The translations under genes were made by a program, and so were the position numbers. From Glandiceps talaboti (Eukaryota; Hemichordata; Enteropneusta; Spengelidae): a stretch of DNA of 64,000 bases. Each line of letters begins with the position of its first letter. Positions within the stretch are counted from its first letter, which is position 1. This document shows positions 53,791-64,000 of this stretch, one piece after another. The stretch is from positions 22,653,986 through 22,717,985 of the forward strand of contig NC_135561.1 of the NCBI RefSeq assembly GCF_964340395.1, read 5' to 3'. The notes beneath the pieces are model-generated. The model did not search any database, was not told the DNA's origin, and saw only the letters and a program-made list of their open reading frames with translations.

Positions 53791-56700
53791 CTATTGGTCT
53801 ATTTATTGGTCTATTAATATTTGTTAAAATTACTGGTCTAGTTACTGGTCTATTAATATTTGTTAGGTTACTGGTCTAGTTAATGGTCTATTAATATTTG
53901 TTAAGTTACTGGTCTATTAATATTTGTTAAGTTACTGGTCTAGTTACTGGTCTATTAATATTTGTTAACTTACTGGTCTAGTTACTGGTCTATTAATATT
54001 TGTTAGGTTACTGGTCTAGTTAATGGTCTATTAATATTTGTTAAGTTACTGGTCTATTAATATTTGTTAGGTTACTGGTCTAGTTACTGGTCTATTAATA
54101 TTTGTTAAGTTACTGGTCTAGTTACTGGTCTATTAATATTTGTTAGGTTACTGGTCTAGTTACTGGTCTATTAATATTTGTGAAGTTACTGGTCTAGTTA
54201 CTGGTCTATTAATGTTTGTTAAGTTACTGGTCTATTAATATTTGTTAGGTTACTGGTCTAGTTACTGGTCTATTAATATTTGTTAAGTTACTGGTCTAGT
54301 TACTGGTCTATTAATATTTGTTAAGTTACTGGTCTATTAATATTTGTTAGGTTACTGGTCTAGTTAATGGTCTATTAATGTTTGTTAAGTGACTGGTCTA
54401 TTAATATTTGTTAGGTTATTGGTCTAGTTACTGGTCTATTAATATTTGTTAAGTTACTGGTCTAGTTACTGGTCTATTAATATTTGTTAAGTTACTGGTC
54501 TAGTTACTGGTCTATTAATATTTGTTAAGTTACTGGTCTAGTTAATGGTCTATTAATGTTTGTTAAGTTACTGGTCTAGTTACTGGTCTATTAATATTTG
54601 TTAAGTTACTGGTCTAGTTACTGGTCTATTAATATTTGTTAAGTTACTGGTCTAGTTACTGGTCTATTAATATTTGTTAAGTTACTGGTCTAGTTACTGG
54701 TCTATTAATATTTGTTAAGTTACTGGTCTATTAATATTTGTTAAGTTATTGGTCTAGTTATTGGTCTATTAATATTTGTTAAGTTACTGGTCTAGTTACT
54801 GGTCTATTAATATTTGTTAAGTTACTGGTCTAGTTACTGGTCTATTAATATTTGTTAAGTTACTGGTCTATTAATATTTGTTAAGTTACTGGTCTAGTTA
54901 CTGGTCTATTAATATTTGTTAAGTTACTGGTCTAGTTACTGGTCTATTAATATTTGTTAAGTTACTGGTCTATTAATATTTGTTAAGTTACTGGTCTAGT
55001 TACTGGTCTATTAATATTTGTTAAGTTACTGGTCTAGTTACTGGTCTATTAATATTTGTTAAGTTACTGGTCTAGTTACTGGTCTATTAATATTTGTTAA
55101 GTTACTGGTCTATTAATATTTGTTAAGTTATTGGTCTAGTTAATGGTCTATTAATATTTGTTAAGTTACTGGTCTAGTTACTGGTCTATTAATATTTGTT
55201 AAGTTATTGGTCTAGTTACTGGTCTATTAATATTTGTTAAAATTACTGGTCTAGTTACTGGTCTATTAATATTTGTTAAGTTACTGGTCTAGTTACTGGT
55301 CTACTAATGTTTGTTAAGTTACTGGTCTATTAATATTTGTTAGGTTATTGGTCTAGTTAATGGTCTATTAATAATTGTTAGGTTACTGGTCTAGTTACTG
55401 GTCTATTAATATTTGTTAGGTTATTGGTCTAGTTACTGGTCTATTAATATTTGTTAAAATTACTGGTCTAGTTACTGGTCTACTAATGTTTGTTAAGTTA
55501 CTGGTCTATTAATATTTGTAAGGTTATTGGTCTAGTTACTGGTCTATTAATATTTGTTAAGTTACTGGTCTAGTTACTGGTCTATTAATATTTGTTAAGT
55601 TACTGGTATATTAATATTTGTTAGGTTATTGGTCTAGTTACTGGTCTATTAATATTTGTTAAGTTACTGGTCTAGTTAATGGTCTATTAATATTTGTTAA
55701 GTTACTGGTCTAGTTACTGGTCTATTAATATTTGTTAAGTTACTGGTCTATTAATATTTGTTAAGTTACTGGTCTAGTTACTGGTCTATTAATATTTGTT
55801 AAGTTACTGGTCTATTAATATTTGTTAAGTTACTGGTCTAGTTACTGGTCTATTAATATTTGTTAAGTTACTGGTCTATTAATATTTGTTAAGTTACTGG
55901 TCTAGTTACTGGTCTATTAATATTTGTTAGGTTACTGGTCTAGTTACTGGTCTATTAATATTTGTTAAGTTACTGGTCTAGTTACTGGTCTATTAATATT
56001 TGTTAGGTTACTGGTCTAGTTACTGGTCTATTAATATTTGTGAAGTTACTGGTCTAGTTACTGGTCTATTAATATTTGTGAAGTTACTGGTCTAGTTACT
56101 GGTCTATTAATATTTGTTAAGTTACTGGTCTAGTTACTGGTCTATTAATGTTTGTTAAGTTACTGGTCTAGTTACTGGTCTATTAATATTTGTTAAGTTA
56201 CTGGTCTAGTTACTGATCTATTAATATTTGTTAGGTTACTGGTCTAGTTAATCGTATATTAATGTTTGTTAAGTTACTGGTCTAGTTACTGGTCTATTAA
56301 TATTTGTTAAGTTACTGGTCTATTAATATTTGTTAGGTTACTGGTCTAGTTAATGGTCTATTAATGTTTGTTAAGTGACTGGTCTATTAATATTTGTTAG
56401 GTTATTGGTCTAGTTACTGGTCTATTAATATTTGTTAAGTTACTGGTCTAGTTACTGGTCTATTAATATTTGTTAAGTTACTGGTCTAGTTACTGGTCTA
56501 TTAATATTTGTTAAGTTACTGGTCTAGTTAATGGTCTATTAATATTTGTTAAGTTACTGGTCTAGTTACTGGTCTATTAATATTTGTTAAGTTACTGGTC
56601 TAGTTATTGGTCTATTAATATTTGTTAAGTTACTGGTCTAGTTACTGGTCTATTAATATTTGTTAAGTTACTGGTCTAGTTACTGGTCTATTAATATTTG

Positions 56701-56801
56701 TTAAGTTACTGGTCTAGTTACTGGTCTATTAATATTTGTTAAGTTACTGGTCTAGTTACTGGTCTATTAATATTTGTTAAGTTACTGGTCTAGTTACTGG
56801 T
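53791..56801. repeat. 38-bp compound minisatellite, left part
   Basis: The unit is a 12-bp block (TACTGGTCTAGT) plus a 26-bp block (TACTGGTCTATTAATATTTG then TTAAGT). Many units lack the 12-bp block, giving a mix of 26- and 38-bp steps. The array is interrupted at 56801 by the LTR element and resumes at 60418. It lies in the intron 5' of the first visible exon. Confidence 0.95.
56797..56801. repeat. Target site duplication CTGGT, left copy
   Basis: CTGGT directly precedes the left LTR and again directly follows the right LTR (60418-60422). Removing the element and one copy restores a normal repeat unit (AGTTACTGGTCTACTAATG), as also seen at about 55291. Confidence 0.9.
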
Positions 56802-57040
56802 TGTAACCTTATCAAGTTCTTAATCCTGGTCTTGGTAGCGAGTTGACCGGTGTTTGGCGTAGTGGGTAAGGAAAGATAACCAGAGTCGTAGAGTATACTC
56901 AAAACACTACATTCTTTATTGCTACATGTGGTACACTAAAAGTTACAAACCAAGGATAATGAATGACCCAACCCCTAATTAATATTCATGTACCTGCTCA
57001 TGAATAGTAATGCCATGGAATAGGCAGGGCACATGTCACA
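56802..57040 (-). repeat. 3' LTR of the retrotransposon
   Basis: 239 bp, TGTAACC...TGTCACA on the plus strand. An AATAAA polyadenylation signal is present on the element strand at 56915-56920. Reading by eye, it is identical to the 5' LTR. Confidence 0.93.
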
Positions 57041-57042
57041 TA

Positions 57043-57058
57043 CCTCCCCCCTTCTTTT
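57043..57058 (-). promoter_or_regulatory. Polypurine tract
   Basis: On the element strand, AAAAGAAGGGGGGAGG is followed by TA and then the 3' LTR (TGTGACATG). This is the expected plus-strand primer site and fixes the element's orientation. Confidence 0.85.
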
Positions 57059-57247
57059 GATGAAAACTGGGTTCTTCATCATAAAGGCAGTAACCTAAAT
57101 TACATAACACTACTGCTATTCCATGTTGGTCAAGCAGGATAATATAGATCTGAGTGTACACAGGGTCACGCTAATGTCGTGCCAAAATACACCCAGTGGT
57201 AAGATTGTACTATTGTATCATAGCCTGCTCAACCTCACACATGCTAA

Positions 57248-57349
57248 TTACTCGCACTCTATCTCACATAACTCATGCCATGCCCTGCATAGTGCATCAG
57301 CATTCTCATTATCAATTCCCCATTTTATGCCGTATGGTGAACTGATGTG
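57248..57349 (-). pseudogene. RNase H C-terminal remnant of the deleted pol
   Basis: A 33-codon stretch between stops reads ISSPYGIKWGIDNENADALC then RAWHE. The NADALxR motif is the usual end of Ty3/Gypsy RNase H (ADALSR). It is immediately 3' of gag-pro and 5' of the polypurine tract, as expected if integrase, reverse transcriptase and most of RNase H were lost in one deletion. The fragment is short, so this is moderate evidence. Confidence 0.6.
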
Positions 57350-57365
57350 TTACCTGATATACCAC

Positions 57366-58961
57366 CTAACCATGTTCATCATCAGTAGCTGAACGGTTTT
57401 CCCCTTCAACCTGACTGTCACCAATGGTGTATTCATCACTGGTGCCAGTACTATGACCAACCTGCGGAACCACCAGGTCCTCTATTGGTGTTGCCATAAC
57501 ACTGGAGGCTAGTTCACTCTCTTTTACTTTAGCCTCTTTTCTATCAATTGCTTTCTGTTGTTGTCTGCTGACAATTAAAGACCATGTCGCATTTTGGATT
57601 CCCTTCAACTTTATAGTTTCATTACCCAGCAAAATATCGTATGGTATACCTTCCCGCACACCAACTCGTAATGGTCCAGAAAATGCCTCGCATTTCAGTT
57701 CAATGATAGCCATTGGTACTATCACTTCATGTGGGCCAAAGTAAACAGGAGTGTATGCATTGGGTATGTATGTCCCATGCTGTGCTACACTGGGCTTCAC
57801 TATACTTAGATTACAGCCAGTATCCCGTAGGATTTGGAATGACTGCCCTCCGACTTCCCCATCTATTGTGAAAGGCGCAAACAAGTCATTTTCATCATCC
57901 TCCTGTACGTGTGCTGTATCTACTGCCATGCAGCATCCAACATACTTAGCTTTACCTGCTGTCTCCTCTCCCTGTAATCTCTCTGGGCACACTTTCGCAA
58001 AGTGACCTCCCTTCTTGCAGATGTAGCAAGATTTGTCAGATTTACTCTGGTCAGATTTAGCAGCATGACTGGACTTGTGTCCCTCCCCATCACTACCATT
58101 CTGACTGTTTTCAGAGTTGCCTTCACTAGGGTCTGACAGATCCCTATAAGGTGTGTTACGAGCTGCAGTGTATGTCTCTGCCTGCCCTAACATTTCCTCA
58201 AGTGACTTTGGGCTTCTTTCCCGTAGCCACACTTGCAGATCTCTCGGAGCACATTCAACAAATTGCTCCCTCACTAACAGATCCTTAACACTTTCAGTGG
58301 AGGTCTTCTCCATTACCAACCACTGTGTCAGTGTCTCCGCGAGACGGTTACCAAACTCTGTCAGAGTTTCGTCAACTTTTCGCTTCATAGTACGAAATTG
58401 CACCCGGTATGCCTCCCCAGTCAATTCATACTTTTTATAAATTGCCGCTTTAATTGCCTCATAATTGTTGAAATCTCCAGGCGGTAGCCTAGAAAATGCG
58501 TCCTGTGCTTTCCCTGAAAGCATAGGTCCCAGTTTAATACCCCACTTCTCCTTTGGCCAACCGTAAGCGGTTGCCAACCCTTCAAAAGTGCGAAGGAAGG
58601 TGTCAATATTGTCACCCTCCTTAAACTGAGGAAGTTTTGCATTCCTTTCTACCACTTCAACTTCAGCTTTAGGTGAAATTGGAATTGATCTTGCTTCCAA
58701 TTCCAATTTCTTAATTTCAAGCTCATATCGCTTCTGTTCCACTACTAGTTTCATTTCAGCTTCTTTCTCAGCTAAGCTGTTTAGGTGTCTCTCTCTTTCA
58801 ATCATAAGCTCATGCTCCCTTCTCTCTTTCTCATTCTCCATTCTCTCTTTCTCAGCTAATCGTTTCTCTTTTTCTAACTCATACTGTAGAGACAAAAGGT
58901 CTAGTTCAGTTCGAACATCTTTTGTTTCAGCACCAGCGACAACCCCGTCCCCACTCCGGGT
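57366..58961 (-). CDS. gag-pro: Retrotransposon Gag-protease (main frame)
   Basis: The frame is open from just after a TGA at 58962-58964 to the TAG at 57366. Numbered from 58895 (509 residues), it has: a charged coiled-coil region rich in Glu/Lys/Arg (1-70); a capsid-like domain (85-245) whose end, VKDLLVREQFVECAPRDLQV with WLRERSPKSLEEM, closely resembles the SCAN domain; a Ser/Asp-rich linker; a CCHC knuckle CYICKKGGHFAKVC (C290, C293, H298, C303); and an aspartic protease with RDTGC (358-360) and YDILLG. The first in-frame ATG is residue 19. The natural start is probably in the overlapping upstream frame (58901-59086), so a frameshift separates the two. The last 85 residues match nothing I recognise. 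Confidence 0.9.
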   Translation of the reverse strand, partial: TRSGDGVVAGAETKDVRTELDLLSLQYELEKEKRLAEKERMENEKERREHELMIERERHLNSLAEKEAEMKLVVEQKRYELEIKKLELEARSIPISPKAEVEVVERNAKLPQFKEGDNIDTFLRTFEGLATAYGWPKEKWGIKLGPMLSGKAQDAFSRLPPGDFNNYEAIKAAIYKKYELTGEAYRVQFRTMKRKVDETLTEFGNRLAETLTQWLVMEKTSTESVKDLLVREQFVECAPRDLQVWLRERSPKSLEEMLGQAETYTAARNTPYRDLSDPSEGNSENSQNGSDGEGHKSSHAAKSDQSKSDKSCYICKKGGHFAKVCPERLQGEETAGKAKYVGCCMAVDTAHVQEDDENDLFAPFTIDGEVGGQSFQILRDTGCNLSIVKPSVAQHGTYIPNAYTPVYFGPHEVIVPMAIIELKCEAFSGPLRVGVREGIPYDILLGNETIKLKGIQNATWSLIVSRQQQKAIDRKEAKVKESELASSVMATPIEDLVVPQVGHSTGTSDEYTIGDSQVEGENRSATDDEHG

Positions 58962-59086
58962 TCAAACTTCCTCTCAAGTTTGATCCCATCCAGGTGATAT
59001 TGTTGACTCACTGGAGTCAACAAGGGCATTGTCGGCCATGGGAGAGAGCCCTCATTAGCTGGTGTGCCTTGTCTTTTGGTTGACAT
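58901..59086 (-). pseudogene. gag: Gag N-terminal segment in a shifted frame
   Basis: A 61-codon ORF starts MSTKRQGTPANEG and ends at a TAG (58901-58903). It overlaps the open main Gag frame over about 60 bp that contain two CCCC runs (58943-58952). Its position and MSTKR-type start suggest that it is the true beginning of Gag, separated by a one-base indel, a sequencing error or, less likely, programmed frameshifting. Confidence 0.6.
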
Positions 59087-60160
59087 GACTACACAGGGTC
59101 AAACCACTTCAAACACAACAGACACACACCACAGGTTATACCAACAATATACTATCTTAACACTATGCTGCCACCACTATTTTACAATGGTATCACCCAC
59201 TGTAAGTTTTATCCAATCTCCACAGAGTAGATAAATATAGACTCACCCTCAGCAACAGTATCACCCTACTGTCACACCCAGATCTTTACATATATTATTT
59301 CACTTAAATGAGGATGTTTTGCTTACACTAATCCCATTAATATGTTGTACCAACATACACCTATAGATAGCAACTCTGTTAACTGCTTATCACTGAGATG
59401 TTTTTTCCGCTTAGCTTATGTAACTTTGTGTACTTACTTGGGTTTGGCTTATGGACTCACCGGATACGGTCCAATTCAAAGCATTCCAAAGTAAAAATTC
59501 ATGAAAGGAAAAGAAAAAAAAATCTCAGAAAATTCAAATAACAATGTTATATGAATAAATACACAGAGTTCTCACGATATAGTTCTTCAGCTCTCCAAAA
59601 GTTCACAGTTAGTCCACCTAATCAAGATTAAGTCCTCTCAACTGCAGCCTCTGAGCAAGTCCTTTATCACACGTTGCACCTTGGATAACTATTTCCCTCT
59701 GACGATGAAGTCTTCTTTCAATGGTTCCAGATAGCAAACCCCACATGTGTTGTACTATCCCAAAGATTGAACGCCCTTCAATGGTCTTCCACTACTGTTC
59801 CACTGTGTCTCAGCTTTAGATGAGTTTCAAATACAGCTTCCGGCTTCTGTGACTTTACCACGTGTATAAGCTCACACCAGAATTCCACACAGTACTGTAT
59901 TAAACTCCACCTCTTGACTGCAGACCAAACTACACCGAGTTTCTCAGCAAACAGCAGTTAATTTTCAGGATCACCAAGTTCTATGTTTTCATCCAATTTA
60001 CAGCACTTCCTTCTGAAGTATCTACTGACTCCGTTGGATTTCTTAGTTTCTGTAGCAATGTCTGCCCTTCACCTGGTTGCAAAGTTCAGATTTGTCCGTA
60101 GTGTGCACTCACTCTGGTTTCTTCACAATTCCATGAAAAGTCCGTCTTTCATGAAAAAAT
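59087..60160 (-). other. Retrotransposon 5' leader
   Basis: About 1.07 kb between the primer binding site and the Gag start, without long ORFs on the element strand. It probably holds packaging and dimerisation signals; none can be identified by eye. Confidence 0.5.
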
Positions 60161-60177
60161 CCCAGCGCTGATCACCA
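60161..60177 (-). promoter_or_regulatory. Primer binding site (tRNA-type)
   Basis: On the element strand, one base after the 5' LTR, TGGTGATCAGCGCTGGG begins with the TGG that pairs with a tRNA CCA end. Its complement, CCCAGCGCTGATCACCA, looks like a tRNA 3' terminus. I cannot name the tRNA. Confidence 0.7.
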
Positions 60178-60178
60178 A

Positions 60179-60417
60179 TGTAACCTTATCAAGTTCTTAA
60201 TCCTGGTCTTGGTAGCGAGTTGACCGGTGTTTGGCGTAGTGGGTAAGGAAAGATAACCAGAGTCGTAGAGTATACTCAAAACACTACATTCTTTATTGCT
60301 ACATGTGGTACACTAAAAGTTACAAACCAAGGATAATGAATGACCCAACCCCTAATTAATATTCATGTACCTGCTCATGAATAGTAATGCCATGGAATAG
60401 GCAGGGCACATGTCACA
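60179..60417 (-). repeat. 5' LTR of the retrotransposon
   Basis: 239 bp, the same sequence as 56802-57040, with AATAAA on the element strand at 60292-60297. It should contain the element's promoter; no convincing TATA box was assigned. Confidence 0.93.
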
Positions 60418-63400
60418 CTGGTCTACTAATGTTTGTTAAGTTACTGGTCTATTAATATTTGTTAGGTTATTGGTCTAGTTAATGGTCTATTAATAATTGT
60501 TAGGTTACTGGTCTAGTTACTGGTCTATTAATATTTGTTAGGTTATTGGTCTAGTTACTGGTCTATTAATATTTGTTAAAATTACTGGTCTAGTTACTGG
60601 TCTACTAATGTTTGTTAAGTTACTGGTCTATTAATATTTGTTAGGTTATTGGTCTAGTTACTGGTCTATTAATATTTGTTAAGTTACTGGTCTAGTTAAT
60701 CGTATATTAATGTTTGTTAAGTTACTGGTCTAGTTACTGGTCTATTAATATTTGTTAAGTTACTGGTCTATTAATATTTGTTAGGTTATTGGTCTAGTTA
60801 CTGGTCTATTAATATTTGTTAAGTTACTGGTCTAGTTAATCGTATATTAATGTTTGTTAAGTTACTGGTCTAGTTACTGGTCTATTAATATTTGTTAAGT
60901 TACTGGTCTAGTTACTGGTCTATTAATATTTGTTAAGTTACTGGTCTATTAATAATTGTTAGGTTATTGGTCTAGTTACTGGTCTATTAATATTTGTTAA
61001 GTTACTGGTCTAGTTAATGGTCTATTAATATTTGTTAAGTTACTGGTCTAGTTACTGGTCTATTAATATTTGTTAAGTTACTGGTCTATTAATATTTGTT
61101 AAGTTACTGGTCTAGTTACTGGTCTATTAATATTTGTTAAGTTACTGGTCTATTAATATTTGTTAAGTTACTGGTCTAGTTACTGGTCTATTAATATTTG
61201 TTAAGTTACTGGTCTAGTTACTGGTCTATTAATATTTGTTAAGTTACTGGTCTAGTTACTGGTCTATTAATATTTGTGAAGTTACTGGTCTAGTTACTGG
61301 TCTATTAATATTTGTTAGGTTACTGGTCTAGTTAATGGTCTATTAATATTTGTTAAGTTACTGGTCTAGTTACTGGTCTATTAATATTTGTTAAGTTACT
61401 GGTCTAGTTACTGGTCTATTAATATTTGTTAAGTTACTGGTCTAGTTACTGGTCTATTAATATTTGTTAGGTTACTGGTCTAGTTACTGTCTATTAATAT
61501 TTGTTAAGTTACTGGTCTAGTTACTGGTCTATTAATATTTGTTAGGTTACTGGTCTAGTTACTGGTCTATTAATATTTGTGAAGTTACTGGTCTAGTTAC
61601 TGGTCTATTAATATTTGTGAAGTTACTGGTCTAGTTACTGGTCTATTAATATTTTTTAAGTTACTGGTCTAGTTACTGGTCTATTAATGTTTGTTAAGTT
61701 ACTGGTCTAGTTACTGGTCTATTAATATTTGTTAAGTTACTGGTCTAGTTACTGGTCTATTAATATTTGTTAGGTTACTGGTCTAGTTAATCGTATATTA
61801 ATGTTTGTTAAGTTACTGGTCTAGTTACTGGTCTATTAATATTTGTTAAGTTACTGGTCTAGTTACTGGTCTATTAATGTTTGTGAAGTTACTGGTCTAT
61901 TAATATTGTTAGGTTACTGGTCTAGTTAATGGTCTATTAATATTTGTTAAGTTACTGGTCTATTAATATTGTTAGGTTACTGGTCTAGTTACTGGTCTAT
62001 TAATATTTGTTAAGTTACTGGTCTAGTTACTGGTCTATTAATATTTGTTAGGTTACTGGTCTAGTTACTGGTCTATTAATATTTGTTAAGTTACTGGTCT
62101 AGTTAATGGTCTATTAATGTTTGTTAAGTTACTGGTCTATTAATATTTGTTAAGTTACTGGTCTAGTTAATCGTATATTAATGTTTGTTAAGTTACTGGT
62201 CTAGTTACTGGTCTATTAATATTTGTTAAGTTACTGGTCTAGTTACTGGTCTATTAATATTTGTTAGGTTATTGGTCTAGTTACTGGTCTATTAATATTT
62301 GTTAAGTTACTGGTCTAGTTACTGGTACATAAATATTTGTTAAGTTACTGGTCTAGTTACTGGTCTATTAATATGTGTTATGTTACTGGTCTAGTTAATG
62401 GTCTATTAATGTTTGTTAAGTTACTGGTCTAGTTACTGGTCTATTAATATTTGTTAAGTTACTGGTCTATTAATATTTGTTAGGTTATTGGTCTAGTTAC
62501 TGGTCTATTAATATTTGTTAAGTTACTGGTCTAGTTAATGGTCTATTAATATTTGTATAGTTACTGGTCTAGTTAATGGTCTATTAATGTTTGTTAAGTT
62601 ACTGGTCTAGTTACTGGTATATTAATGTTTGTTAAGTTACTGGTCTAGTTACTGGTCTATTAATATTTGTTAGGTTACTGGTCTAGTTACTGGTCTATTA
62701 ATATTTGTTAAGTTACTGGTCTAGTTACTGGTCTATTAATATTTGTTAAGTTACTGGTCTAGTTACTGGTCTATTAATATTTGTTAAGTTACTGGTCTAG
62801 TTACTGGTCTATTAATATTTGTTAAGTTACTGGTCTAGTTACTGGTCTATTAATATTTGTTAGGTTACTGGTCTAGTTACTGTCTATTAATATTTGTTAA
62901 GTTACTGGTCTAGTTACTGGTCTATTAATATTTGTTAGGTTACTGGTCTAGTTACTGGTCTATTAATATTTGTGAAGTTACTGGTCTAGTTACTGGTCTA
63001 TTAATATTTGTGAAGTTACTGGTCTAGTTACTGGTCTATTAATATTTTTTAAGTTACTGGTCTAGTTACTGGTCTATTAATGTTTGTTAAGTTACTGGTC
63101 TAGTTACTGGTCTATTAATATTTGTTAAGTTACTGGTCTAGTTACTGGTCTATTAATATTTGTTAGGTTACTGGTCTAGTTAATCGTATATTAATGTTTG
63201 TTAAGTTACTGGTCTAGTTACTGGTCTATTAATATTTGTTAAGTTACTGGTCTAGTTACTGGTCTATTAATGTTTGTGAAGTTACTGGTCTATTAATATT
63301 GTTAGGTTACTGGTCTAGTTAATGGTCTATTAATATTTGTTAAGTTACTGGTCTATTAATATTGTTAGGTTACTGGTCTAGTTACTGGTCTATTAATATT

Positions 63401-64000
63401 TGTTAAGTTACTGGTCTAGTTACTGGTCTATTAATATTTGTTAGGTTACTGGTCTAGTTACTGGTCTATTAATATTTGTTAAGTTACTGGTCTAGTTAAT
63501 GGTCTATTAATGTTTGTTAAGTTACTGGTCTATTAATATTTGTTAAGTTACTGGTCTAGTTAATCGTATATTAATGTTTGTTAAGTTACTGGTCTAGTTA
63601 CTGGTCTATTAATATTTGTTAAGTTACTGGTCTAGTTACTGGTCTATTAATATTTGTTAGGTTATTGGTCTAGTTACTGGTCTATTAATATTTGTTAAGT
63701 TACTGGTCTAGTTACTGGTACATAAATATTTGTTAAGTTACTGGTCTAGTTACTGGTCTATTAATATGTGTTATGTTACTGGTCTAGTTAATGGTCTATT
63801 AATGTTTGTTAAGTTACTGGTCTAGTTACTGGTCTATTAATATTTGTTAAGTTACTGGTCTATTAATATTTGTTAGGTTATTGGTCTAGTTACTGGTCTA
63901 TTAATATTTGTTAAGTTACTGGTCTAGTTAATGGTCTATTAATATTTGTATAGTTACTGGTCTAGTTAATGGTCTATTAATGTTTGTTAAGTTACTGGTC
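60418..64000. repeat. 38-bp compound minisatellite, right part, runs off the window
   Basis: It has the same 12+26-bp structure as the part left of the retrotransposon. Rare variants (TTACTGTCTA, GGTACATAAAT, AATCGTATATTAATG, TAATATTGTTAGG) occur in two copies 1393 bp apart. The array reaches the window end, so its length is unknown. Confidence 0.95.

Larger units (their letters stand above)
56802..60417 (-). mobile_element. Gmr1-type (Ty3/Gypsy) LTR retrotransposon, internally deleted
   Basis: A 3616-bp element with 239-bp LTRs at 56802-57040 and 60179-60417, identical as far as I can read, TG...CA ends and a CTGGT target duplication. Orientation is minus: the primer binding site lies beside the right LTR and the polypurine tract beside the left one. 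It encodes Gag with a SCAN-like capsid domain, a zinc knuckle and an aspartic protease, but no reverse transcriptase or integrase; only the last part of RNase H remains. SCAN-like Gag and RNase H at the far 3' end fit Gmr1 elements, which by established knowledge have integrase ahead of reverse transcriptase. Identical LTRs point to a recent insertion. It would need proteins from a full-length relative to move. Confidence 0.9.

Noticed and set aside
57751-58440. Plus-strand ORFs of 84 and 95 codons inside the retrotransposon
   Set aside because: They are shadows of the gag-pro frame on the opposite strand.
59983-60171. 62-codon plus-strand ORF in the element leader
   Set aside because: It is short, antisense to the element, overlaps the primer binding site and has no recognisable features.

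Overview
This is eukaryotic, animal-type DNA: one intron-rich gene on the minus strand, and tandem repeats covering roughly four fifths of the window. The best host guess is a cephalochordate (amphioxus). This rests on minisatellites that span exon-intron junctions, a kind I recall being described in amphioxus, and on a Gmr1-type LTR retrotransposon, a group first described from deuterostomes. It is an inference.

The gene is the 3' part of an arylsulfatase B-like sulfatase. Eleven exons run from 53691 down to 484 and join in phase at every junction, giving 377 residues from the KWH active-site motif to the stop. The 5' exons with the signal peptide and the Cys-x-Pro-Ser-Arg site lie beyond 64000. 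Coding sequence is only about 1.1 kb. One intron (24184-24604) has a GC donor and carries a CA repeat on the sense strand just downstream of it.

Almost every intron has its own unrelated minisatellite. In gene order from high to low coordinates the units are: about 38 bp (53791-64000, split by a retrotransposon), 32 bp and 22 bp (50-53 kb), 31 bp (a 22-kb array, 26860-48830), 61 bp, a CA dinucleotide, 53 bp, TGAC, 47 bp, 43 bp, 42 bp, 32 bp, 52 bp and 40 bp. An 80-bp array follows the stop codon. Three arrays are built from exon-intron junctions, so they multiply a real 5' or 3' splice site: 5935-6453 (donor), 13621-19790 (acceptor) and 22076-24090 (donor). Several arrays have a second layer of kilobase-scale duplications (1894, 1468, 1320/3123/7078, 1393 and 1501 bp).

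A 3.6-kb LTR retrotransposon (56802-60417, minus strand) sits inside the 38-bp array. It has two 239-bp LTRs that look identical, a 5-bp target duplication, a primer binding site, a polypurine tract, and a Gag-protease ORF with a SCAN-like capsid region, a CCHC knuckle and a DTG protease. Reverse transcriptase and integrase are missing, and only a short RNase H C-terminal remnant remains. It therefore looks like a young, internally deleted, non-autonomous copy. A possible TTAA-flanked MITE lies at 26252-26766.
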